From positions 1 through 12,294 of the forward strand of contig JBBRMQ010000124.1 in the NCBI GenBank assembly GCA_038230775.1: a stretch of DNA of 12,294 bases. Direction: 5' to 3'. Origin of the DNA: JBBRMQ01 sp038230775 (GTDB lineage Bacteria; Acidobacteriota; Thermoanaerobaculia; Gp7-AA8). The notes under the pieces were generated by a model. It worked only from the letters and a program-made list of their open reading frames with translations. It was not told the DNA's origin and searched no databases. The position numbers and the translations under genes were made by a program. Below are positions 1 to 6,905 of this stretch, piece by piece (positions within the stretch are counted from its first letter, which is position 1; every line of letters starts with the position of its first letter).

Positions 1-951
1 GAACGCGATCAACGTGAGGATGACGACCGCCTGGCCGAATGTGGCAACCGTCGCCGAGATTCCGGCCGAGCGTTGCAGCTCGCCCGCGCCGCTCGTCAAC
101 GCGCCAAAAAACAGAGCGGAGATGAGCGTGGCGCCGGGATGCAACTGCGCCAGGAGCGCGACGGCGATGCCGGAGTAACCGTAGCCAGCGGCAAAACGCT
201 CGAACAATCGATGCGTCACGCCGAACAGCTCAATGCCTCCCGCCAGTCCCGCGATCGCGCCCGACATCGCCATGGCGCGTGCGATCTGCGCAGGCACGTT
301 GACGCCGGCCCATCGCGCGGCTGAAGGATTGAACCCGGTGGCGCGCAGCCGGAGCCCCTCGCGCGTTGCGTACAAGAGCCACCACATGCCGATGCAGACG
401 ACGATCGCCAGCAGCACTCCGGAGTGAATGTCCGTCGCACCGAATGTCCGCAGCGATGCGAAGTCCGGCACGGCCTCGGACTGCGGATATTTCCCGCTCG
501 CTTCCTGCAGCGGTCCGTTCACGGCGTAGCCGAGGAGGTGAAGGGCGACGAAGTTCAGCAGGATCGTGGAGAGAACTTCCGGCGCGCCGCGCCAGAGGCG
601 CATCAACGTCGCGATCGAAGCCCAGATCGCGCCGCCGATGATCGCCGCGGCGAGTCCGGCGATCGTTCCGTATGGCGCGGCGAGAAAGGCGGCGAGCGCA
701 CCCGCGATGAACTGCCCTTCCGCTCCGATGTTCCACACGCCGGCGCGGAACGCGATCACCACGCTCAACCCGGTGAGAAGCAGCGGGACGGTCTTGATCA
801 CCGTGGCCGAAAGCGCGAAGGACGATCCGACCGACCCAGCGTAAAGAACCTGGAGAATTTCGGCGGGGGAGTGGCCGAACGCCACACCAGCAAGAGCGAG
901 AATGACGATGGCCAGCGCCGAAGCGATCGCTCCGGGGATGAGTGATCTCAC
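1..951 (-). CDS. ABC transporter permease, BMP/nucleoside-sugar type (partial, runs off left edge)
   Basis: Integral-membrane subunit of an ABC importer of the simple-sugar/nucleoside (BPD_transp_2) family, relatives of the YufP/NupP permeases that work with BMP-family binding proteins. Reading the minus strand from a GTG at 951-949 gives 317 uninterrupted codons to the window edge, with no stop. Several hydrophobic segments are visible (about residues 6-26, 48-68, 80-115, 125-143, 176-195, 228-242, 259-285, 300-317). Family landmarks are AFRAGVWNIGAEGQ (67-80), EVLSTILLNF (125-134) and GYGYSGIAVALLAQLHP (256-272). Members are usually about 350 residues, so only the C-terminal tail is missing. 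The GTG overlaps the stop of the upstream ATPase gene by 4 bases (GTGA), which argues for translational coupling and fixes the start. A second permease (YufQ-like) would be expected further left. Family is secure; the substrate is not. Confidence 0.93.
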   Translation of the reverse strand, partial: MRSLIPGAIASALAIVILALAGVAFGHSPAEILQVLYAGSVGSSFALSATVIKTVPLLLTGLSVVIAFRAGVWNIGAEGQFIAGALAAFLAAPYGTIAGLAAAIIGGAIWASIATLMRLWRGAPEVLSTILLNFVALHLLGYAVNGPLQEASGKYPQSEAVPDFASLRTFGATDIHSGVLLAIVVCIGMWWLLYATREGLRLRATGFNPSAARWAGVNVPAQIARAMAMSGAIAGLAGGIELFGVTHRLFERFAAGYGYSGIAVALLAQLHPGATLISALFFGALTSGAGELQRSAGISATVATFGQAVVILTLIAF

Positions 952-2192
952 GCCACCCCCGCCATCAGTCGCGCTGCTCGCTCCGCAGCGGTCGCCGGCG
1001 ACATGCGCTCGCTGAGCGTCCCGCGGTAGATGACATGCACAGCATCCGCAAGCGCAAAGGCCTCATCGAGGTCCGATGTGATGAGCAGAATCGCGGCGCC
1101 TCGCGATGACGCATCGCGCAACTGCTGATGCACGAAGCGCGTGGACTCGATGTCCAGGCCGCGCGTCGGTTCGGCGGCCACGACGATCTCCGGCTCGCGC
1201 GCCAGCTCGCGGGCGAGGATGAGCTTCTGCTGATTCCCGCCGGACAGCGTGCCGGCGCGCTGACGTGCATCGTGTGCGCGGATGCTGAACTTCTCGATCA
1301 GTCCGGGCGCATCACGGGCGCCGCCTAACAAAAAATTCTCCGCGATCGACATCTCCGCCACGATGCCGTCACGCGTCCGATCCTCTGGGATGAACGCCAC
1401 GCGATCGGAACGCATCTCGCTGCGGAGCCGACTCGCGAGCTCACTCTGGCCGTTTCCAGCGACGCCGATGATGGCCACGATCTCGCCGGAATTCACCGTG
1501 AGATCACCGATCTTGAACGCCTCTGTGTGGGGCCAGCCCTCTGGCTGGCCGGCCAGCCGGAGGGCTGGCCCCACACTCGGCGCGATGGTCATCGCGCCCG
1601 CCAGCTCTTCCGCGTTGAATTCGCGCCGTTCCGCCACCATGCGGCCACGCCGCAACACCACGACGCGCGTGGCCACCGCGACCACTTCAGGGATCTTGTG
1701 GCTGATGAACACGATCGACGTTCCACTGGCGGCGAATCGCCGCATGACCGCGAAGAGCTCCTCGGTTTCGAGCGGCGACAGCACGGCGGTGGGCTCGTCA
1801 AGAATGAGAATGGCTGGCCTTCGCGCCACGGCTTTCACCAGCTCCACACGCGCGCGCTCGCCGACCGAGAGATCTGCGACGCGGCGCTGCAGATCGGGGA
1901 GGCCGATGCCGGTGTCGTTGGCTGCGGAGCCGAGAGCGAGCTCCAGGTTCTCGGCGATTGTGAACTCGTTGACCAGCAGGAAATGCTGATGCACGAAGCC
2001 GATTCCGCCTGCAACGCGCACGGATCCCCCGTCCGGCGCGATCTCTCCGGCGGCGATCCGCATCAGAGTCGTTTTTCCGGCGCCGTTCTCGCCGACGAGG
2101 CCGATGATCTCGCCCGGCTCGATCGTCAGTGACACATCGTCCAGCGCCAGCGTGGTGGCGAAGCGCTTGGTAATGTTGGAGAGGGAAAGCAC
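948..2192 (-). CDS. ABC transporter ATP-binding protein, tandem-domain, BMP/nucleoside-sugar importer
   Basis: Cytoplasmic ATPase that powers the importer formed with the adjacent permease and the BMP lipoprotein; two ABC domains lie in one chain, as in YufO/RbsA/MglA. Domain 1 has Walker A GENGAGKT (34-41), Q-loop Q69, signature LSVGE (108-112), Walker B with DEP (128-134) and H-loop H165. Domain 2 has the degenerate P-loop GVAGNGQS (243-250), canonical LSGGNQQ (316-322) and AAEPTRGLD (339-347); a degenerate second P-loop is normal for this family. At 414 residues it is clearly shorter than the usual roughly 500, mostly through compact helical regions and a short inter-domain linker. Residues 206-223 of that linker are encoded by a 52-base palindrome (separate entry). 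Start is GTG at 2192, with AGGA about 8 bases upstream; no better in-frame start was seen. The stop overlaps the permease start by 4 bases. Confidence 0.94.
   Translation of the reverse strand: MLSLSNITKRFATTLALDDVSLTIEPGEIIGLVGENGAGKTTLMRIAAGEIAPDGGSVRVAGGIGFVHQHFLLVNEFTIAENLELALGSAANDTGIGLPDLQRRVADLSVGERARVELVKAVARRPAILILDEPTAVLSPLETEELFAVMRRFAASGTSIVFISHKIPEVVAVATRVVVLRRGRMVAERREFNAEELAGAMTIAPSVGPALRLAGQPEGWPHTEAFKIGDLTVNSGEIVAIIGVAGNGQSELASRLRSEMRSDRVAFIPEDRTRDGIVAEMSIAENFLLGGARDAPGLIEKFSIRAHDARQRAGTLSGGNQQKLILARELAREPEIVVAAEPTRGLDIESTRFVHQQLRDASSRGAAILLITSDLDEAFALADAVHVIYRGTLSERMSPATAAERAARLMAGVA
1525..1576. repeat. 52-base near-perfect palindrome inside the ABC ATPase gene
   Basis: The 26-base arms 1525-1550 and 1551-1576 are reverse complements with one mismatch (T1542 against G1559) and no spacer. 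The outer 16 bases, GTGTGGGGCCAGCCCT at 1525-1540, match exactly. It reads through the minus-strand ATPase gene in frame as residues 206-223 (key residues GPALRLAGQPEGWPH), in the linker between the two ATPase domains, a stretch rich in Pro, Gly and Trp and unlike family linkers. It looks like an inserted palindromic element tolerated because it lacks stop codons in this frame. I infer mobility from the form only; copies elsewhere in the genome cannot be seen here. Confidence 0.9.
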
Positions 2193-2302
2193 GCTAGTGT
2201 CCTGAGTCAGCGATTCGTGGCATTTCGTTGCGGGCGGGACGGCCTCCCAGTTGCCGCCTTGTCATTCCGAGCGCACCTTCTCCCCGCACGTGCAGAGTTC
2301 CA
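2193..2302. other. 110-base gap between HD-GYP and ABC ATPase genes, with a possible dispersed-repeat fragment
   Basis: Spacer between two minus-strand genes. It holds no ORF, no T-tracted terminator and no convincing promoter. The stretch TGTCATTCCGAGCG at 2260-2273 resembles the first bases of a dispersed repeat that I recall from many bacterial genomes (usually continuing with an AGCGAGGAATC-like tail); that continuation is absent here. If real, it is a truncated copy. Confidence 0.35.
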
Positions 2303-3397
2303 CTAGCCGGCGGACGCGTTCACGATGCGGATGAAATTCGCGACGATCATCGGATCGTAAAACGTCTCCGACCGCTTGGTCAGCACTTCAAGGGCCGCCG
2401 ATCGGAGCTGCGGCTGCTGGTAGGGGCGCAGCGTGGACATCGCGTCGTAGGTGTCGGCGACGGCGGTCATTCGCGATGCGAGATTCGGAATGCGTCCCTT
2501 CGACTCCGGATAGTTCGGCTGGCCGTCGTAGCGCATGTGGTGCTCGTACGCCACGACGATGGAAAGAGGCGTCGCGCCTTCTGTCTCGCTCAGGTACCAC
2601 GCGCCCTGCTCGGTGTGGCTCTTCATCATCTCCCACTCCTCACCTTCGAGCTTGCCGGCCTTGTTGAGGACTTTCAGCGGCACCATCAGCTTGCCGATGT
2701 CGTGTAGCAGCCCGGCCATGCCGAGGGCATGGAGCATCTGTCCCTGGATGCCGAACGAACGTGCCTGGGCCAGAACGAGCAGCGAGACATTCACCGAATG
2801 GACGAACGTGTACTCGTCGTGCTCCTTCAGTTTCGCGAGGGGCAGGATCGATCGCGTCGTGCGCGAAAGAGAGTCGATGAAGCTCCAGACCATCTCTTCC
2901 ATCTGGGCGAGAGGGAGCTTGCCTTCGTTGCGAAACCGCGAGAACGCTTCCCGCACCCTGTCGAGCTGCTCCACAGACAACTCCTGCGTGTCGTCCGTCT
3001 CCGGTGATTCTCCTTCCTTGACGGTGACATCGACGCGGCCCAGAACGATGTGCGCTGAGCCCTTCGGCGTGCCGCCGATGGCCAGCGAGGTGATGAGCTC
3101 GTCAATTTCCGCGGGCTCGAGCCCCGCTGCAAGCGTCAGGCGCTCGATGCCGTGCCGTCTCAGGATGTCGACGAACTGCTGCTGCGAGAGCGTCGTTTTG
3201 CGGACGATCGTGTCGTCGGCGACGAGGTCCTGTCCTACGATCAGAAACGTCACAGCCTCCTTGTGAGTCTGCGCAAGGAGCTGATCGAGTCCGTTGAGGA
3301 TCTGTTCGATCGCGCTGACGAGGCGCGGATGATTCGCCGGATACAGCGTCCGCATGTTCACCGCCGCCGCGAGTTGGACGATGAGCTGGTCCGTCAT
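2303..3397 (-). CDS. HD-GYP-type phosphohydrolase-like protein with YPxxHP N-terminal domain
   Basis: 364 residues with no signal peptide or membrane segment, so probably cytoplasmic. The C-terminal half (about 190-360) is an HD-GYP domain, the class that hydrolyses cyclic di-GMP and related cyclic dinucleotides. Visible are H200 in FVHSVNV, HDIGK (232-236), H261 in MKSHTEQG, HHMRYDG (286-292) and ADTYDAM (314-320) followed by RPY. The hallmark HHExxDGxGYP loop reads HHMRYDGQPNYP: the Glu is Met, the Gly of GYP is Asn and the loop is one residue longer, so activity or substrate may differ from classic members. The N-terminal part (about 10-105) carries YPANHPRLVS (19-28) and GQD (55-57), matching the N-terminus of the HEAT protein encoded just upstream. 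Its ATG overlaps that gene's stop (ATGA), so the two are probably translationally coupled and work together. HD family is certain; cyclic-dinucleotide cleavage is not. Confidence 0.88.
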   Translation of the reverse strand: MTDQLIVQLAAAVNMRTLYPANHPRLVSAIEQILNGLDQLLAQTHKEAVTFLIVGQDLVADDTIVRKTTLSQQQFVDILRRHGIERLTLAAGLEPAEIDELITSLAIGGTPKGSAHIVLGRVDVTVKEGESPETDDTQELSVEQLDRVREAFSRFRNEGKLPLAQMEEMVWSFIDSLSRTTRSILPLAKLKEHDEYTFVHSVNVSLLVLAQARSFGIQGQMLHALGMAGLLHDIGKLMVPLKVLNKAGKLEGEEWEMMKSHTEQGAWYLSETEGATPLSIVVAYEHHMRYDGQPNYPESKGRIPNLASRMTAVADTYDAMSTLRPYQQPQLRSAALEVLTKRSETFYDPMIVANFIRIVNASAG

Positions 3398-5592
3398 GGC
3401 GTGGCCATCGCCATCTTCTCGCAGATCTCGCGAACGTACGGGTCGCGCGAACGCCGTCCCTTTTCCACGATCGGCGCGCGGTCATCGAGGGGATACCCGG
3501 CGAGCGACTCGTATGCGACGCGGCGTTCTTCCCTCGCCGGCCACGGGAGAAACGAGTCCGTGAAGAAGCGTTGCAACCGCGCGAGCGCTCGGGGCTCGGC
3601 CAATTCGCCAAGCGCACGCAACGCACGCAGACGCAGCGGCCGCCGCGCTCCCCAGACGTCGTTGCCGTCGACGACCTGCAGCAGCGGGTCGACGGCTTCC
3701 TTGATGCCGTAGCTGCCGACGAGCGTGATCGCCTTCTCCGCCACTTTCGGGTCGGGATCGCGGATGGCGTCTTCGAGGAGGCCTCGCGGCGGCGTCAGTT
3801 CGAGAGCCATGAGCGTCTTGATCGCTTCCATGCGCACGCGAAGATCGGGATGTGCGGCGCAGCGGCGAACGTCGGGGAGCAGGCTGCGATCCGCGACCGC
3901 ACGGACGAGCGCGATCATGTTGCGCACCACGAACCATCGCGCGTCGGCGAGAAAGGGCTTGATCTCGGGGATGATGACCGGACCGAGCGACGTCACGAAG
4001 TCAAACAACCGGCGCCGCCGCGAGCGGTTACTCTCCTCGGCCAGCATCAGCAGAAGATTCTTCGTCGCCGAGGTGCCGAGGATGCCGAGCAGCTTCTCGA
4101 GGGCGCCGGCCTGATCGGGCGGCGCGCGGTGCAGCGTGTCGATGACGACGCGGATGTTGTCCGCGCTGCCGATGCGGTCGAACGACTCGTGTACCGCGGA
4201 CTGGAGCGCGGGATTGTCGGTCACGATCGCAAGCTCCTGAAGCTGCGTCGCGATGTCCACCGCCTGTTGGAATCGTCCGGCGATCACGTCCGCGCTGAAG
4301 ACGGCCTCCACGCGCTGCAGGACGGACCATGGCGGCCGCCGCGGGCCCTGCGCCCGGAGAAGATTGAGCAGCGTGTTGGCCACCTGGTGGCTGACGGCGT
4401 CCGGCGTGATCGTGTCCACGCGGTCGCCAAGGTCGGACGTTGGGCGCACCGGCGACGCTCGCGCGTCAGGGACGTGCACCGAGGCCTGGTCAAGTAGTTG
4501 ACTATGCTCATCGGGATTGAACCGGTCCACGTCATCGTCGCCGAACAGGTTCACCACGTCGGCGACGACGGAAGCGGAGACCGGTGTCGCGGGGCCGGTA
4601 GCTTTCGAGGTGGCCATGAGCGACTCCACCAGGCGAACGGCGTGGCTGGACAGCGTCATCATCCCCGAGAGGTAGCGCATGGTCTCCAGCACTTCATCGG
4701 TGCCGGCGTGCGACACGAATTCGCGCAGGAGCGTTCCGGCCGTTTCATCGGCGGCGAGGGCCCGGAGAACCGAGCGCGTCACGGCCGCTCGCATCGGATC
4801 GGGCAGGGACTTCAGAAGCTCGACCGCCTGCTGGACGCCGATCTCGCGCTTGGCGCCGGTGGATGTCCCGATGAATGAGCCGATGGTGTCCGCCATCCGG
4901 TTGCCGACGTCCTCGGCGCTGCCGGTGCCGTCGACGCGGTAGGTGAACTTCACGCCGAACGTCGCTTCAGGATCGAATTCGGCCGGCTGCTCGATGCTCT
5001 GCGCGTACTGCATGATCAGAGTGGCCAGCTCGGATGCCGACCGCACGCGCTGCGCGAGCAGCCGTTTCCCTTCGGCAGACATCTCGCGGCCGGCGATGAT
5101 CGCGCGCACGATCTGCTCCCAGAGGTTCTCGGCGTCCGATTGCGGTGTGTTGGTCTCGAGGTCGTCGCTGACGCGCACATCGGAGTAATCAACCGGCTGG
5201 AGGTGGATGCTGATGATGCCGGCGGCCATGAGTTCGTCCCAGATCGGCACCTTCGATGCTGTCGTTCCTCCGCCTAACAGTCGCAGGAAGGTCTCGATGG
5301 CGGTGACGTCGGTTGCTGTGTCGAATCGCAGGATCGCCACTCCGCGTGTGTAGAGCGCGTTGCCGAACTTCTGCGCGTAGGTCGAGTCGATCTTGTCCTG
5401 GCCATACAGAACGCCGTCGCGTGCAATGCCGAGGACGATCTCTCCGGCGGGACCGCGCAGCTCGGCCAGCCGGCGATGAATCAGATCGAGAGAGCTGACG
5501 AGGACCGGGTGGCCGGGCGGGTACGCCGCAAGATTTTTCCATCCGAGCGCGAGCGCACGGACGAACTCGACGACCTGGCTTGCGGAGGCCAC
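3394..5592 (-). CDS. HEAT-repeat protein sharing the YPxxHP N-terminal domain
   Basis: 732-residue, probably cytoplasmic protein of unknown specific role. Residues about 10-108 form a domain with YPPGHPVLVS (24-33) and GQD (64-66), collinear with the N-terminus of the neighbouring HD-GYP protein. A long central region is mostly helical with no motif I recognise. Residues about 505-675 contain helix pairs typical of HEAT repeats (for example the stretches around VVRNMIALVRA, RVRMEAIKTLMAL, KVAEKAITLVGSYG, RLRALRALGEL), a protein-interaction solenoid. Start is GTG at 5592: an in-frame TAG lies four codons upstream (5604-5602), and the nearby ATG at 5600 is in another frame. No strong Shine-Dalgarno is visible. 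The stop overlaps the HD-GYP start by 4 bases. I infer a scaffold or sensor partner for the HD-GYP protein; its place inside an importer cluster is unusual. Confidence 0.85.
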   Translation of the reverse strand: MASASQVVEFVRALALGWKNLAAYPPGHPVLVSSLDLIHRRLAELRGPAGEIVLGIARDGVLYGQDKIDSTYAQKFGNALYTRGVAILRFDTATDVTAIETFLRLLGGGTTASKVPIWDELMAAGIISIHLQPVDYSDVRVSDDLETNTPQSDAENLWEQIVRAIIAGREMSAEGKRLLAQRVRSASELATLIMQYAQSIEQPAEFDPEATFGVKFTYRVDGTGSAEDVGNRMADTIGSFIGTSTGAKREIGVQQAVELLKSLPDPMRAAVTRSVLRALAADETAGTLLREFVSHAGTDEVLETMRYLSGMMTLSSHAVRLVESLMATSKATGPATPVSASVVADVVNLFGDDDVDRFNPDEHSQLLDQASVHVPDARASPVRPTSDLGDRVDTITPDAVSHQVANTLLNLLRAQGPRRPPWSVLQRVEAVFSADVIAGRFQQAVDIATQLQELAIVTDNPALQSAVHESFDRIGSADNIRVVIDTLHRAPPDQAGALEKLLGILGTSATKNLLLMLAEESNRSRRRRLFDFVTSLGPVIIPEIKPFLADARWFVVRNMIALVRAVADRSLLPDVRRCAAHPDLRVRMEAIKTLMALELTPPRGLLEDAIRDPDPKVAEKAITLVGSYGIKEAVDPLLQVVDGNDVWGARRPLRLRALRALGELAEPRALARLQRFFTDSFLPWPAREERRVAYESLAGYPLDDRAPIVEKGRRSRDPYVREICEKMAMATP

Positions 5593-5613
5593 GGCGCCAT
5601 TCTAAGAGAGTTA

Positions 5614-5667
5614 GGACGTTGGGATGTTGGGACGTTGGGAAGTAGCACTTCTTCCTTCCCAACGTCC
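5614..5667. repeat. Octamer tandem repeat with inverted copy (hairpin) after the BMP gene stop
   Basis: Three tandem 8-mers of form GGAYGTTG lie at 5614-5621, 5622-5629 and 5630-5637. GGACGTTGGGAAG at 5630-5642 pairs perfectly over 13 bases with 5655-5667 across a 12-base loop. On the minus strand the stem begins directly after the TGA of the BMP lipoprotein gene (5670-5668). No T-run follows, so it is not a classic intrinsic terminator. It could stabilise the 3' end of the binding-protein message or lower expression of the downstream HEAT gene, which is inference. Confidence 0.85.
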
Positions 5668-6657
5668 TCAGAACTTTCCTCGCGGAACGGTGAATCGTCC
5701 CGCCCGGATCTCGCCCTCCACCTTCTCCACCGCGGAGACGGTGGCCGGAGCGATCGCCGTCTTCAGCCGCTCATTCCACACGATCGACACGATATTCTGT
5801 TGCATGCCGAGCCAGTAGACCTGCGGCTTGAACTTGTGATCGCGCACCGTGCTCGCCATGTAGACGAATGCCGATGGCACGTCGAGAACCGCGGAGGCGA
5901 CGATGACGTCGGGCGCGAGGTCATTCTGATTCTTGTTCGATCCGAAGCAGCGCACCTTGCGCTCGCTGCACGCCTGGAAGACGCCGCGGCCGGCTTCGTT
6001 GGCCTGATGAAAAACGAAGTCGCAGCCGGCGTTGATCAACGACAGGGTGGCGAGCTTCGCGGCGCCGAGATCGTCGAAGTTGCCGGTGTAGATTTCCTTG
6101 ACTTCGAATTTCGGGTTGACGGACTTCGCACCCGCTTCGAAGGCGAGGAAGGTGGAGGCGATGGACGGCAGCTTGATGCCGCCGACGACTCCCGCCTTTC
6201 CCGTTTTCGATTCGTGCGCGGCGATGATCCCGAGGAGATACGTCGCCTGCTCGAGCTCGAAGACCATCGGCGCCACGTTCGGCGCGACCGAGCTGCCCGA
6301 GGTGGTGATGAAGACCGTCTTCGGATAGCGCTTCCCCGCCGAGACGGCTGCGTCCTGATATTCGAAGCCGTGGCCGAAGGCGAGGTCGAATCCCTTCGCG
6401 CCGAAGGAGCGGAATCCCTCGTCCATTTCCGCAGGGTTGCTCGTCTGCTGATGCGAGATGTCCGCGCCCAGTCTGGTGTGAATGGCGTTCAATCCTTCGT
6501 AGGCGATCGCGTTCCAGCCGTGATCGTTGACCGAGCCGGGGGTCAGCAATCCAACCTTCATGACGTCCGGTGACGGGCCCGACGACGGGGATCGTGGCAA
6601 CTCGCGGTTGCAGGCGACGAGTGCGAGTACCGCGGTGAACAGAACAGCGCGTTTCAT
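5668..6657 (-). CDS. BMP-family ABC transporter substrate-binding lipoprotein
   Basis: Extracytoplasmic solute receptor of the BMP/Med/PnrA family, whose characterised members bind purine nucleosides; it delivers ligand to the permease and ATPase encoded downstream. A start at 6657 gives 329 residues opening with a short basic N-terminus, a hydrophobic core and the lipobox LVAC, with C16 as lipid-modified cysteine. A longer reading from 6705 would put 16 non-signal residues in front and is less likely. Family landmarks are GSVNDHGWNAIAYEG (about 41-55), the FDLAFGHGFEYQDAA region, yPktVF before a TTSGSS segment, the GVVGGIKLPSI strand, and the NQNDLAPDVIVAS strand near the hinge. Length is typical. 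It is the first gene of the minus-strand set; a small gene diverges 50 bases away. The ligand (nucleoside, thiamine-like or other) cannot be fixed from sequence. Confidence 0.93.
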   Translation of the reverse strand: MKRAVLFTAVLALVACNRELPRSPSSGPSPDVMKVGLLTPGSVNDHGWNAIAYEGLNAIHTRLGADISHQQTSNPAEMDEGFRSFGAKGFDLAFGHGFEYQDAAVSAGKRYPKTVFITTSGSSVAPNVAPMVFELEQATYLLGIIAAHESKTGKAGVVGGIKLPSIASTFLAFEAGAKSVNPKFEVKEIYTGNFDDLGAAKLATLSLINAGCDFVFHQANEAGRGVFQACSERKVRCFGSNKNQNDLAPDVIVASAVLDVPSAFVYMASTVRDHKFKPQVYWLGMQQNIVSIVWNERLKTAIAPATVSAVEKVEGEIRAGRFTVPRGKF

Positions 6658-6707
6658 GGCGACGGATTCTACTTTGTGATAAACCCGCAGGCCGAGGGGG
6701 ATCACGC
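6658..6707. promoter_or_regulatory. 50-base divergent intergenic region
   Basis: This is the only gap from which transcription of both the minus-strand importer cluster and the plus-strand small gene could begin locally. A TAGAAT-like -10 candidate for the minus strand lies at 6671-6666, but no good -35 is spaced correctly, so I do not call defined promoters. The plus strand has a clear GAGGGGG Shine-Dalgarno at 6694-6700, 7 bases before the ATG at 6708. Promoters for either side may extend into the opposite gene. Confidence 0.4.
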
Positions 6708-6899
6708 ATGGACGATATCGAACGCGACGAAAACGGCGCCGAAGACGACGAACAGTTCGAGCAGATGATCGTGGAGAACAGCATCCTTCTCCACAGTCTC
6801 GCGGCGCTGCTGGTTCGCAAGGGAATCCTGAAGCAGGAAGAGATCGACGACGAAATGGACAAGCTCTACGACGAGATGGAGAAGTTCGACGAGGAGTAG
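6708..6899 (+). CDS. Small acidic protein of unknown function (63 aa)
   Basis: 63-residue, strongly acidic protein (Asp/Glu make up over a third) with a small hydrophobic helix in the middle (LLHSLAALLVRKGIL, about 26-40) followed by an acidic, probably helical tail. There is no signal peptide. The pattern of a short hydrophobic helix, then KGILKQEEIDDE, resembles small helical segments seen in several unrelated families, so I assign no function. Supporting a real gene: a strong Shine-Dalgarno (GAGGGGG, 7 bases from the ATG) and a composition unlike random high-GC translation. Its TAG stop is followed, two codons later and in the same frame, by a 31-codon remnant of a GWxTD gene, marking a recombination junction at its 3' end. 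Confidence 0.7.
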   Translation: MDDIERDENGAEDDEQFEQMIVENSILLHSLAALLVRKGILKQEEIDDEMDKLYDEMEKFDEE

Positions 6900-6905
6900 C
6901 CCCGG

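Noticed and set aside
230..736. Long minus-strand Arg-rich reading frame at the left edge
   Set aside because: It overlaps the permease gene (951 to <1) in another frame; the permease frame has membrane segments and family motifs, while this one is low-complexity Arg/Ala as expected of a high-GC shadow.
3571..4497. 308-codon plus-strand frame opposite the HEAT gene
   Set aside because: Charged, repetitive Arg/Asp/His composition without motifs; the minus-strand HEAT protein is better supported and coupled to its neighbour.
5643..5667. Rho-independent terminator after the BMP gene
   Set aside because: The stem is strong but no run of T follows it on the minus strand, so I describe it only as a hairpin repeat.
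6658..6705. Longer BMP lipoprotein start at 6705
   Set aside because: It would place 16 residues ahead of a clear lipoprotein signal peptide and would overlap the Shine-Dalgarno of the divergent gene; the start at 6657 fits the lipobox.
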